From positions 1 to 33,187 of the forward strand of contig PHEC01000068.1 in assembly GCA_002841115.1 (NCBI GenBank): 33,187 bases of DNA. Direction: 5' to 3'. Made by a program: the position numbers and the translations under genes. The DNA is from Alphaproteobacteria bacterium HGW-Alphaproteobacteria-6. Lineage in GTDB: Bacteria; Pseudomonadota; Alphaproteobacteria; Rhodobacterales; Rhodobacteraceae. This document shows, in pieces, positions 9,100 to 17,047 of this stretch. Under the pieces are notes generated by a model that saw only the letters and a program-made list of their open reading frames with translations, did not search any database and was not told where the DNA came from. The stretch's first letter is position 1; each line of letters begins with the position of its first letter.

Positions 9100-10407
9100 A
9101 TGTGCAAACCGGTAGCGGAAATACGAGAGATGGCGGACGGTACCGCAGACAGTCTGACCTCCCCGATCGGGGCCGGCCATTCCGGCGCCCTGGCAGGCCG
9201 CAAGATCCTGATCATCGTCGAGAACCTGCCGGTTCCCTTCGACCGCCGGGTCTGGCTTGAGGCGCGCACCCTGAAGGCCGCCGGCGCCGAGGTTGCGGTG
9301 ATCTGCCCGACCGGCAAGGGCTTTGACGCCCGCTACGAGGTGCTCGAGGGCATCCACATCTATCGCCATCCGCTGCCGCTCGATGCCAGCGGCGCGCTGG
9401 GATACCTCGCCGAATACGGCGCGGCGCTGCTTTGGGAAAGCTGGCTGGCGTGGAAGGTGTTCTTCCGCCACGGCTTCGACGTGATCCACGGCTGCAATCC
9501 GCCCGACCTGATCTTTCTGGTGGCGCTGCAATTCCGCCTTCTGGGCCGGCGCTTCATCTTCGACCACCACGACATCAACCCCGAACTTTACGAGGCCAAG
9601 TTCGGCAAGCGCGGCTTTTTCTGGCGGCTGATGGTGCTGTTCGAACGGCTGACCTTCGCCAGTGCCTCGGTCTCGATCGCGACCAACGAAAGCTACCGGC
9701 GGATCGCGCTGGAGCGCGGGCGGATGCCCGAGGCCGATGTCTTCGTCGTCCGCTCCGGCCCCGACCTGTCGCGGGTCAGGCCGGTGGCGCCGGCCGAACA
9801 CTGGAAGAACGGCCGGCGCTTTCTGGTCGGCTACGTCGGGGTGATGGGCGATCAGGAAGGCATCGACCTGCTTCTGGCCGCGGTCGCCGATCTGGTCCAT
9901 CGGCGCGGGCGCCAGGATATCCAGTTCGTTCTGGTCGGCGGCGGCCCGTCGCTGGACAGCCTGCGTGGGCTGGCCGATGACCTCGATCTCTCCGATCACG
10001 TCACCTTCACCGGACGGGCGCCCGACCAGACCCTGTTCGAGGTTCTGTCGACCGCGGATCTGTGCGTCAACCCCGACCGGGTCAACCCGATGAACGACAA
10101 GTCGACGATGAACAAGATCCTGGAATACATGGCGTTTTCCAAGCCGATCGTGCAGTTCGAGGTGACCGAGGGGCGGTTTTCGGCGGCCGGCGCATCGCTT
10201 TATGCCCGCGCCGACGACACCGCGGATTTCGCCGACCGCATCGCCGAGCTGCTGGCCGATCCGCAACGCCGCGCCGCGATGGGCGCCGAGGGCTATGACC
10301 GCGTGGTCAGGCTTTTTGCCTGGCCGCATCAGGTCGGCGCGCTGATCGGTGCCTATGAGCGCGCCTTCGCCCGGTCGCGCCGCGGCCGCCGGGGTGCGCG
10401 GTCCTGA
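9100..10407 (+). CDS. Family 4 glycosyltransferase (GT-B fold)
   Basis: A retaining GT4 glycosyltransferase of about 435 residues with a GT-B layout. The N-terminal Rossmann half holds 'ILIIVENLPVPFDRRVWLEA' and 'DVIHGCNPPDLIFLVAL'. The C-terminal half holds 'GYVGVMGDQEGIDLLLAAV', 'HVTFTGRAPDQTLFEVLS' and 'MNKILEYMAFSKPIVQFE', where the glutamate of the E-x7-E type donor-sugar site lies. It would add a sugar to the undecaprenyl-linked repeat unit on the cytoplasmic face. Three starts are possible: TTG 9088, ATG 9100 (GGGGAGGG immediately before) and ATG 9130. I chose 9100, although its spacer to the purine run is very short. It is the only plus-strand gene between the manC unit and the dehydrogenase unit. 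Acceptor and donor cannot be read from the sequence. Confidence 0.88.
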   Translation: MCKPVAEIREMADGTADSLTSPIGAGHSGALAGRKILIIVENLPVPFDRRVWLEARTLKAAGAEVAVICPTGKGFDARYEVLEGIHIYRHPLPLDASGALGYLAEYGAALLWESWLAWKVFFRHGFDVIHGCNPPDLIFLVALQFRLLGRRFIFDHHDINPELYEAKFGKRGFFWRLMVLFERLTFASASVSIATNESYRRIALERGRMPEADVFVVRSGPDLSRVRPVAPAEHWKNGRRFLVGYVGVMGDQEGIDLLLAAVADLVHRRGRQDIQFVLVGGGPSLDSLRGLADDLDLSDHVTFTGRAPDQTLFEVLSTADLCVNPDRVNPMNDKSTMNKILEYMAFSKPIVQFEVTEGRFSAAGASLYARADDTADFADRIAELLADPQRRAAMGAEGYDRVVRLFAWPHQVGALIGAYERAFARSRRGRRGARS

Positions 10408-10419
10408 CGGTCGCAGCCT

Positions 10420-10523
10420 GGAGTGGGTCGCCTGCATCCGCAGTCACGCGACCCGCTCCAACCTTTTGATTTTGCATGTCCTGGACGCGCAAAACCGGTT
10501 CCCACTTTTGCGCAACATGCTCT
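10420..10523. repeat. Dispersed palindromic repeat, copy 1
   Basis: This ~104 bp extragenic unit has a left arm (10420-10459) that folds into a hairpin: GGAGTGGGTCGC pairs with GCGACCCGCTCC with one mismatch, and a small CTGC/GCAG stem sits inside. The right part holds CAACCTTTTGATTTTGCATG, then AAAACCGGTTCCCACTTTTG and a terminal ATGCTCT. The reverse complement of 14279-14384 matches it almost base for base, and 18745-18802 matches its right part. Its place directly after the GT4 stop could also make it a transcript end. Confidence 0.85.
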
Positions 10524-10524
10524 G

Positions 10525-10841
10525 ACAGGCTGCTGAAAAAGTCACGCACCCAGCCGTTTTCAACCTTGAGACCGGAAAACAGTTCCTCGCCACGCTCCCC
10601 ACAAGCACTGGCCCGGGCGACCAGCCCGGGCCGCGCCCGACCCTCCCGGCGGGAGGGCGCCTTGCAACGTCGCAAATTGCTCGACGGCTGGAATGATCTG
10701 GCTGCCATAAAGCGCCGCAACCCCAGCGTGGCAAAGCGCCCACCCAGGGTCGGGCGCGGCCCTCCGTTCCAGGATCAGATGGCGGAACAGGAAAGGTTTC
10801 CCCGCCAGACACTGCCCGAAGCCCCTTTTCAGCAGCCTGCT
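10525..10841. mobile_element. MITE-like non-coding element with terminal inverted repeats
   Basis: About 317 bp bounded by perfect 14 bp inverted ends, CAGGCTGCTGAAAA at 10526-10539 and its complement at 10826-10839. Inside, a second perfect inverted pair of 17 bp lies at 10628-10644 and 10746-10762, and a CCCTCCC-GGC-GGGAGGG hairpin at 10641-10657, so one strand can fold into a long nested stem. There is no transposase frame; the short frames here are low-complexity Arg/Pro/Gly. I find no clear target-site duplication. The ends resemble those of some bacterial insertion sequences, so a larger IS may mobilise it. The left end abuts repeat copy 1; the right end touches the stop codon of the dehydrogenase gene. 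Confidence 0.7.
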
Positions 10842-12111
10842 AGCGGATCGTGTGGGTCTCGATCACCCGCCGGCCGGTCAGGTCCAGAAGCCGCGCGGTG
10901 GCGTTCGAGGCCACGACCAGATCCCAGGGACCGGCCTGCGCGACCGCCTGATCGACCAGAAGCGTGTCGATCGACGGCAGGTGGGTATAGGCATAGCCAA
11001 GGTTCTGGCCGCGCAGCTTGGCCGGTTGCAGCCCCGGATCGAAGATCGACACCGCAAAGCCCGCCTCGATCAGCTTGCGCGCGATGTCGACATTGGGGCT
11101 TTCGCGCAGATCGTCGGTGCCGGCCTTGAACGCCAGGCCGGCGATCAGAACCCGCGCGCCGGGGGCAAGGCCGGCGACGATCTGCTGGAACTGGTGGTTC
11201 TTGTGCGCCTCGTTCGAGCGCAGGAGGCTGTCGATCAGATGGGCATTGGCGCCGGCATCGGTGGCGATATGCTGCAATGCGCGCACATCCTTGGGCAGGC
11301 AGGATCCGCCGAAGGCGCCGCCCGGCCGGGTGTAATAGGGCGAGATGTTCAGCTTGGTATCGGCGACGAAGATCTGGTGGATCATCCGCGCCGAGACATC
11401 CAGCCTTTCGCAGACCCGACCGATCTCGTTGGCGAAGGCGACCTTGACCGCGTGCCAGGAATTGTCGACGAACTTGGTCAGTTCGGCCTCTTCATAGCCG
11501 GTGACGAAGACCGGCGCCTCGATCCCCTCGTGCAGCGCCTCCATCGCGGCGCAGGGCTGGCCATCGACGGTGCCGACGACAATCTTCGAGGGCTGGAAAT
11601 AATCCTGGATCGCCTGCGCCTCGCGCAGGAACTCGGGGTTGTAGACCAGCTCGGCCCGCGCCTGCCAGCCCTCGCCGATCTGCGCCCGGAAGATCGGCGC
11701 GATCAGCTTGCGGATCGATCCGGGCCGCATCGTCGAGCGGTAGGCCACCGTCAGCCGCGGCCCCGCAGCCCCCCCGCCGGCCAGCGCCGAGGCGATCTGG
11801 CGCGAGACATCGACGATGTAGCGCATGTCATGGGCGCCGTCGATGCCGCTGGGCGTGCCGACACAGACCACCGCGACGGTGGCGCCGGCGATCGCATCGG
11901 CAACGGAACTGGTTGCCGACAACCGGCCGGCGGCCAGTTGCGCGGCCATCATCTCGGCCAGTCCGGGTTCCTCGAAGGGCGGCCTTCCGGCATTGACATC
12001 GGCGATCTTGGCGTCGCTGACATCGACGCCGACGACCTCGTGGCCCTGGCTGGCGATGCAGCAGGCGGCGGTGAAGCCGACATAGCCCAGCCCGAAAATG
12101 GCAACCTTCAT
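10840..12111 (-). CDS. GDP-mannose 6-dehydrogenase (AlgD-like; UDP-glucose/GDP-mannose dehydrogenase family)
   Basis: This 423-residue enzyme would oxidise GDP-mannose twice to GDP-mannuronic acid with NAD. It has the N-terminal NAD fold 'MKVAIFGLGYVG', 'CVGTPSG', 'YNPEFLRE', 'DNSWHAVKVAFANEIG' and the catalytic Cys271 in 'GGAFGGSCLPKDVRAL', followed by 'GLAFKAGTDDLRESPNVD'. The strings 'KLNISPYYTRPGGAFGGSC' and 'LLRSN' are closer to AlgD than to Ugd as I remember them, and manC and phosphomannomutase nearby provide GDP-mannose. The start is the ATG at 12111, with GGAGTGAGAG before it; the upstream extension is not protein-like. The TAG stop (10840-10842) overlaps the end of the MITE-like element, and the C-terminus is about a dozen residues shorter than AlgD. 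UDP-glucose as substrate remains possible. Confidence 0.85.
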   Translation of the reverse strand: MKVAIFGLGYVGFTAACCIASQGHEVVGVDVSDAKIADVNAGRPPFEEPGLAEMMAAQLAAGRLSATSSVADAIAGATVAVVCVGTPSGIDGAHDMRYIVDVSRQIASALAGGGAAGPRLTVAYRSTMRPGSIRKLIAPIFRAQIGEGWQARAELVYNPEFLREAQAIQDYFQPSKIVVGTVDGQPCAAMEALHEGIEAPVFVTGYEEAELTKFVDNSWHAVKVAFANEIGRVCERLDVSARMIHQIFVADTKLNISPYYTRPGGAFGGSCLPKDVRALQHIATDAGANAHLIDSLLRSNEAHKNHQFQQIVAGLAPGARVLIAGLAFKAGTDDLRESPNVDIARKLIEAGFAVSIFDPGLQPAKLRGQNLGYAYTHLPSIDTLLVDQAVAQAGPWDLVVASNATARLLDLTGRRVIETHTIR

Positions 12112-12237
12112 ACTCTCACTCCGGCCAATGCGCCTTGCCGCGGGCAAGCTGCCCGGTGCGCGCGGAAAATGCCCCAGCCACCGGGCATGCACAAGTCTCT
12201 TTGCCGGCGCTCGCCGGGCAGGGCGCCCCGGCGCGGC

Positions 12238-13131
12238 TCATTCCCGCAACGCATAGTCGATGATCAGTGTTTTCTGAAACGCGCGAAAGTTATCGTCGGC
12301 GATCAGCGTGACCATCGGTTGACCATCGGGATCGGTCCACAGGCTGATCCCTTCCATGTTGTCCAACTCACCGGGCGCGGTCAGCAGCAGCGTCTCGGAC
12401 GCGCCAAACCTGCCGGCGGCGAAGGCAATGCGCCTGACCCGGGTGGCAAACCCGGACAGAAAGCTGTGGCGGCGCTCCAGTAGATAAAGCCGTCCGGCGC
12501 CGTCGAAGGTGGCATCGACCGCGGCGAAGCCGCCGGTGCCGGCCGGGACCGGCGGGCCGGGCCGCCACAGCATGTCGCCGTCCCCGGCGCCGGTCAGCGT
12601 CGCATAGCTGCCGTCCGGGCCGGCGACCTCGAGGATCGCCAGAAGGCCGCCCGTCGGGCTGAACGCCAGCGCCTCGATCGCCTCGTTGCCCCAGAGGTCG
12701 CGAAACCGGTCCCAGTCGCTGAGATGCTCCGGCATCGGGTCGGGCGGGCGAAAGCGGGCGATGCGCACATAGCCCTCGAAGCCAATGGTGATGCTGCCAT
12801 CGGGCGCCAGCGCCATCGCCTCGGCATCAGCGGTGAAGCCGCTGACCGGCTTGCCGTGATTGTCCTTCAGATGCAGTTGCGAGAGGGTCTCGATCGCGGT
12901 GATCCGTCCGTTGCCGTCGCGGGCCACGGCGGCCCGAAAAAGCACGCCGCGATCACTGAGCGCCCAGAGGCCGGCACCGGAACCGGTCACCGCCAGTGCC
13001 GAAAACCCGCCGAAATCGGTGCCCGGTCCGGTCCAGACATGGCGGCTACGCTCGATCAGTTCGGCGCCGGTCGCGGCGGCGCAAGACAGAAGCCATCCGA
13101 CCAGCGCCAGCCAGGCTGCCTGCCGCGCCAT
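12238..13131 (-). CDS. Secreted phytase-like / esterase-like domain protein (first paralog)
   Basis: A 297-residue protein with a signal peptide ('AAWLALVGWLLSCAAATGA', residues ~5-23) and a beta-propeller-like body of the phytase-like esterase family (PF13449 type). Features are 'FGGFSALAV', 'LWALSDRG', 'DAEAMALAPDGSITIGFEGY', 'NEAIEALAFSPTGG', 'LYLLERR', 'ELDNMEGISLWTD' and the C-terminal '[18 protein letters not shown]'. Family members are exported; their activity is mostly unproven. The start is the ATG at 13131, 10 bp from the GT2 stop, so it is probably co-transcribed with the glycosyltransferases; the longer frame overlaps GT2 and is out-of-frame noise. A role in trimming or modifying the EPS is conceivable but unsupported. 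A second copy lies at 19785-20657. Confidence 0.85.
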   Translation of the reverse strand: MARQAAWLALVGWLLSCAAATGAELIERSRHVWTGPGTDFGGFSALAVTGSGAGLWALSDRGVLFRAAVARDGNGRITAIETLSQLHLKDNHGKPVSGFTADAEAMALAPDGSITIGFEGYVRIARFRPPDPMPEHLSDWDRFRDLWGNEAIEALAFSPTGGLLAILEVAGPDGSYATLTGAGDGDMLWRPGPPVPAGTGGFAAVDATFDGAGRLYLLERRHSFLSGFATRVRRIAFAAGRFGASETLLLTAPGELDNMEGISLWTDPDGQPMVTLIADDNFRAFQKTLIIDYALRE

Positions 13132-13141
13132 GGGGCGGCGG

Positions 13142-14173
13142 TTATCGGCGCGGGCGGGCAAAGGCAATCCGCGCCGCTTCGGGCGACAGCCGCTCGCGCA
13201 CCGATCGCGGTGCCGGCAGGCCCCAGACCGCCCGCAGGATCGTCGTCGCCTGCGGCCAGGCCCCGGCCAGCGCCAGTTGCAGCGCCTTCGCGGTGGCATA
13301 AAGCATCGCCACCGGCAGCCCGGCCGGGTTGAAGCGGCGCATGAACAGCATCCGGCCGCGATACTTGAACCAGAAGGAAAACGGCGAGGCGAGCCGCTCG
13401 AGCGTCGGCGAGCCGATCGCGGTGCCGGCATGGTGAAAGACCACCAGGCCCGGCGCCACGACCAGCGGCAGATCGCCGCGACGAAGCGCCCAGTCGGCCT
13501 CTTCGTAGTAAAGGAAGTAATCCTCGCGCATCGGCCCGACGGCCTCGTAGAACCGCCGCGACGCGATCATGTTGGCGCCGGTGACGAAATCGATCCCGGC
13601 ACCGTCGGGCAGAGGCGCGGCATCGGCCTCGCGACCGAGATTGACATTGCCGGTCACCCCGGTCCAGCGGTTGATCCGCCCGCCGTCGATCTGCACCCGC
13701 TGCGGCGGTTCGGCATAGCGCACCCGCCCGCCCATCAGCCCATAGCCGGGCACCTGCGCCGCCATCGCCAGAATCGCCCGGCCCGCACCCGGATCGGCAT
13801 AGGCATCGGGGTTCAGCACCCAGAAATGCGCGATCGCGGGCAGGCCGGCCAGCGCCGCCAGGCCGATATTGACCCCGCCGGCAAAGCCGCGGTTCACCGC
13901 CGAACGGATCAGCACGACATCGGCCCCGGCCCGACCCAGCGGCGCCCCTTCGGCGACCTCGACCAGATCCACGCCCCCGGCCCGTGCCCAATCCCTCAGC
14001 ACGGTCACCGTGTCGTCGGCCGAGGCATTGTCGATGACCACGATACCCGGTGCCCCGCCGTCAAGCGCCATCAGGCTGTCGAGGCAGCCAAGGATGACAT
14101 CGGCGGAATTGAAGGCGACGATGACGGCGCCGATCGGGCTATCGGTTCGGAACTGGTGCATCTTTCGCGACAT
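13142..14173 (-). CDS. Family 2 glycosyltransferase (rhamnosyltransferase-like)
   Basis: This 343-residue GT-A enzyme has the opening 'GAVIVAFNSADVILGCLDSL', the nucleotide-binding 'IVVIDNASADDT', 'NRGFAGGVNIGLAAL', the metal-binding region 'FWVLNPDAYADPGAG' and the acceptor-side 'DYFLYYEEADWALR', with the acidic pair usual in WbbL-like inverting transferases. It should transfer one sugar to the growing lipid-linked unit at the inner membrane. Donor specificity cannot be read; WbbL-like enzymes often use dTDP-rhamnose, but no rml genes are in the window. ATG at 14173 ('MSRKMHQF') is chosen; an internal ATG four codons on is possible. Repeat copy 2 separates it from the flippase gene upstream. 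Confidence 0.9.
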   Translation of the reverse strand: MSRKMHQFRTDSPIGAVIVAFNSADVILGCLDSLMALDGGAPGIVVIDNASADDTVTVLRDWARAGGVDLVEVAEGAPLGRAGADVVLIRSAVNRGFAGGVNIGLAALAGLPAIAHFWVLNPDAYADPGAGRAILAMAAQVPGYGLMGGRVRYAEPPQRVQIDGGRINRWTGVTGNVNLGREADAAPLPDGAGIDFVTGANMIASRRFYEAVGPMREDYFLYYEEADWALRRGDLPLVVAPGLVVFHHAGTAIGSPTLERLASPFSFWFKYRGRMLFMRRFNPAGLPVAMLYATAKALQLALAGAWPQATTILRAVWGLPAPRSVRERLSPEAARIAFARPRR

Positions 14174-14278
14174 GGGGATTGAAGCTCGTTCAAGCGGTAA
14201 TGGGGAAAGGTGTTAGCAATTGGGCGGGATGGGCACCACAATCGACATGTGGCGGTTACGTCCCTGAAACTCTGGGCT

Positions 14279-14384
14279 AGAGCATGTCGCGCAAAAGTGG
14301 GAACCGGTTTTGCGCTACTCGGACATGCGAAATCAAAAGGTTGGAGTGGGTCGCGTGAATGCGAATGAACGCGATCCACTCTAA
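14279..14384. repeat. Dispersed palindromic repeat, copy 2 (inverted relative to copy 1)
   Basis: The reverse complement of this ~106 bp segment matches copy 1 along its whole length with few changes, including the CGCAAAACCGGTTCCCACTT core and the flanking hairpin. Its own hairpin arm (14343-14384) pairs GGAGTGGGTCGC with GCGATCCACTCT with two mismatches. It fills most of the spacer between the flippase stop (14388) and the GT2 start (14173), so it would be transcribed in that mRNA and could fold there. Confidence 0.85.
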
Positions 14385-14387
14385 AGC

Positions 14388-15791
14388 TCATGACAGTCGC
14401 CGCCAGAGATACCCGCGCAGCCCCCCCATCGCCGCAAGGGCGGCCAGAACACTCAGCCCGACGATCCAGTGCAGCGGGTGCAGATGCGCCGCCAGTCCGG
14501 GCTGCGGCGGATGAAGGCCGGCATCGATCACCACGACCACACAGGCCAGCGCCGACAGCACCGCGGGAAGCATCAGCGGAGCAAGTCGCATCCCGACCCG
14601 GCCGCGGGTCAGCCAGAGACCGGCCAGGAAGCCCATGACCTCGGCCGCCGTGGCGATCCAGATGATCGCCAGCATGTCGCCGGTGCGGATCGCCACCAGC
14701 CAGGACAGCGGCAGCGAGGCGATGCGGAACAGATTGGCAATGACGGCATTGCCCGATCGTTCCCGCGCCAGGGCGACGAGCGAGCCGCCGGTCTTGGCCA
14801 CGCGCACCGCCTGCAAGACAGCGATCGGCACCAGGATCGGCAGGATGCCGTCGAACTTGGCGCCCAGAAGCAGATGCACGACCGGACCGCCCAGAAGCGA
14901 GGCGCCGAGGATCAGCATGAGGCCGATCACCAGTCCCGCCTCGATCGCCGCGATGCCAAGCCGCTGGAAGGCCTCGGCCCGGTCGCGCAGTGCGCTCAGC
15001 TGCGGCAGGAAGAACGACTGGCACGAGCCTGCCAGAACCAGCGTCGGCGTCAATGTCAGCGTCATCGCCATCGAGAAGACCGCCAGTTGCGCCATCCCCA
15101 TCTCGCGCCCGACGATCAGCCGCTCGCCGTTGAAGACCCCGAAAAGAAGTGCTCCGTTCAACAGAAGCGGCCAGCCGAACACCGTCGCCCGCCGCATCAG
15201 CGCGAAATCCAGCCGCAAGCGGTAGCGCCGCTCGGCGGTCCAGTGCGACAGCACCACCATCGCCGCAGCCTGGATCATCAGCGCCACCAGCATGATCCGG
15301 TAATCGCCGTAAAGCACCGCCAGCGGCCAGACCGCCAGCACCGACACCAGCGCCGGCACCACATTGGCAATGACCGAGGGGGCAAAGCGCATGTGCCGCT
15401 TCAGCCGGTGCATGTCGAAATGCTGCAAGCCGTTGATCAGCGGGATCGCGGCAATCACCTGATAGGCCCAGGCGACCTGCTCGATGCCGAGGAACCGCGC
15501 ATAGGGATGGGCGATCGCAAAAAGGACCAGGCTGGAAAACAGCCCGCGCAGCACCTGAAAGCCCTGCATCGCCGCCTGGAAATCCGGCTCGTCACCGTCG
15601 CGGTCGACGACGATCATCTGGTTCAGCCCGAAATAGGACAGCATCTCGACCACCGACATGGCGATGGCGAAGGTCGCGGCGATGCCGTAGTCCTCGGGGC
15701 TGATCAGCCGCGCCACGATCAGGTTGCGCAAAAGCAGCAGGGCCGAGCCAAGCGCATTTCCCGAAACCAGCAGAATGGCTTTCTTCAGCAT
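14388..15791 (-). CDS. Oligosaccharide flippase (Wzx/MATE-like polysaccharide biosynthesis protein)
   Basis: A 467-residue integral membrane protein with roughly 12-14 hydrophobic helices. It opens with 'ILLVSGNALGSALLLLRNLI' and 'LISPEDYGIAATFAI', the pattern of the polysaccharide-biosynthesis/Wzx group of the MOP superfamily. Such proteins flip undecaprenyl-linked repeat units across the inner membrane before polymerisation. With the GT2 and GT4 enzymes it points to a Wzx/Wzy-type route, yet no Wzy polymerase or chain-length regulator is in view, so those probably lie beyond the left edge. The start is the ATG at 15791 ('MLKKAILL'), directly ahead of the first helix; a longer frame to 15851 adds 20 polar residues. 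It is the first gene of the minus-strand EPS unit. Confidence 0.88.
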   Translation of the reverse strand: MLKKAILLVSGNALGSALLLLRNLIVARLISPEDYGIAATFAIAMSVVEMLSYFGLNQMIVVDRDGDEPDFQAAMQGFQVLRGLFSSLVLFAIAHPYARFLGIEQVAWAYQVIAAIPLINGLQHFDMHRLKRHMRFAPSVIANVVPALVSVLAVWPLAVLYGDYRIMLVALMIQAAAMVVLSHWTAERRYRLRLDFALMRRATVFGWPLLLNGALLFGVFNGERLIVGREMGMAQLAVFSMAMTLTLTPTLVLAGSCQSFFLPQLSALRDRAEAFQRLGIAAIEAGLVIGLMLILGASLLGGPVVHLLLGAKFDGILPILVPIAVLQAVRVAKTGGSLVALARERSGNAVIANLFRIASLPLSWLVAIRTGDMLAIIWIATAAEVMGFLAGLWLTRGRVGMRLAPLMLPAVLSALACVVVVIDAGLHPPQPGLAAHLHPLHWIVGLSVLAALAAMGGLRGYLWRRLS

Positions 15792-16054
15792 GATCCCGGT
15801 TCTGTGCCTGCCGCCCGCATCCTGGGCCATGTCTTGCGTGCAAATGACCATCGTCGCAAGCCCCGCTCACCGCATAGCATGGCGGATCCGCCGGCCCGGG
15901 TGGGAAATACCTCGAACCTTTCCCGATTGCCGCTTCGGCGGATCATCGCCGACAAGGCGAACTTTCCGGTTCTGGCGCGCGCATTGTCCCCGATTTCGAA
16001 CCAGTGGTGATCTGGACGCGGATTGATCCGTGCGGCCGGGAATCGCCGGCGGCT

Positions 16055-17047
16055 TCACCCCGCCCCATGCCAGGGCGCGTCACCCTTCAGGACGGTCCGC
16101 GCCATCCAAACCGCACGGTCGGCAAAGGCGCGCTGGCGCGGGTCATCGGCGCCCGCCCGCGTCATGATCCACCCCGCCGAGGCGAAGGCGCGCAGCATCA
16201 CGAAAAGCGCCAGATCCCGTGCAGCCTCGGCCGGCAGCGACCGCACCGCCCGGTAGCCGGCCAGAAGTGCCGGCACGATCCGCGCCAGATGCGGCTCGTC
16301 GAGGCTCTGCACCAAAGCCGTCGCCAGATCGTAAAGCCGGTAGCCATGGCCGCAGTCGTCAAAGTCGATCAGCGCCAGCCCGGAACCGCCGCACAGCACA
16401 TTCTCACGGTAGACATCGGCATGGATCAGCCCGTAATCAGGGGCCGCGCGGCGGATCCGGCCAAGCCGGCCCCGCGCCAGCGCGGCGGCATCCTGCACAA
16501 GGTCGCTATCCTGCCGCGACAGCGCCGGGTTCTCCCAGAACCGCCCCCAGTGCGGTGCCTCTCCCAATAGCCCCGCCGCGTCCCAGTGCCGGCGCGCCAG
16601 CCCGGCCGCCCCGGCCCAGCCATCGGCCGCGTCATGAAGCCGCGCCAGAAGCCCGCCGATCGCGGCGAACAGCGCCTCCTGCTCTGCCACCCCGCCCGCC
16701 AGCGGCACCCCGGCCGCGCCGATCGCCCGGCCCCCGATCCAGGTGACGCAACTGGCAAGCCGCCCGCCGGCCTCGCCGATCAGCCCGCCATCCGCCATCG
16801 GCCAGGGCTGCGGCACCGGCAACCCGGCGCTCGCCAGCGCGCGCATGAAGTCAAGTTCGGCCAGGATCGCCCGGCGCCCCTGATAGCCCGGCCGATGCAG
16901 CCTGAGCGCCACCCGCACACCTTTCGCCAGCACCACCTCGAACACCGCATTCTCGCGGATCTGCACCAGCCGCGGCGGCATCATGGCCCCGCCCCAACCC
17001 GCCAGCGCGACCCGCGCCAGGGCCCCCGCCTCGGCCCGCCCGGTCAT
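16055..17047 (-). CDS. APH-family phosphotransferase (hydroxylysine/homoserine kinase-like)
   Basis: A 330-residue aminoglycoside-phosphotransferase-fold kinase. The catalytic loop is 'LIHADVYRENVL' (His209, Asp211, Asn216) and the metal-binding segment 'LIDFDDCGHGYRLYDLATAL' (Asp228, Asp230). The ATG at 17047 overlaps the original TGA of the aminotransferase (ATGA at 17044-17047), so the genes were translationally coupled. Family relatives phosphorylate hydroxyl groups of small amines or amino acids. In vertebrates hydroxylysine kinase works with a phospho-lyase of the same family as the neighbouring gene. Now the upstream frame runs straight into this one, so the protein may be made alone or as the C-terminal half of a 717-residue fusion. 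The substrate is inferred from the neighbour only. Confidence 0.85.
   Translation of the reverse strand: MTGRAEAGALARVALAGWGGAMMPPRLVQIRENAVFEVVLAKGVRVALRLHRPGYQGRRAILAELDFMRALASAGLPVPQPWPMADGGLIGEAGGRLASCVTWIGGRAIGAAGVPLAGGVAEQEALFAAIGGLLARLHDAADGWAGAAGLARRHWDAAGLLGEAPHWGRFWENPALSRQDSDLVQDAAALARGRLGRIRRAAPDYGLIHADVYRENVLCGGSGLALIDFDDCGHGYRLYDLATALVQSLDEPHLARIVPALLAGYRAVRSLPAEAARDLALFVMLRAFASAGWIMTRAGADDPRQRAFADRAVWMARTVLKGDAPWHGAG

Noticed and set aside
10476-10812. Short frames inside the MITE-like element (for example the minus-strand one ending 'MLRK...ASRTCKIKRL')
   Set aside because: They arise from repeat copy 1 and the inverted ends; low complexity and no ribosome site. Best treated as repeat translation.
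10526-10839. Complete insertion sequence with transposase
   Set aside because: No frame with a DDE or other transposase motif fits in 317 bp; it can only be a non-autonomous element or remnant.
10852-12483. Plus-strand frame of 543 residues opposite the dehydrogenase
   Set aside because: It spans two minus-strand genes and their spacer, without motifs or start signal.
14388-14393. Phage or integrative element boundary near repeat copy 2
   Set aside because: No integrase, attachment-site duplication or tRNA edge; the genes on both sides belong to the same EPS set.
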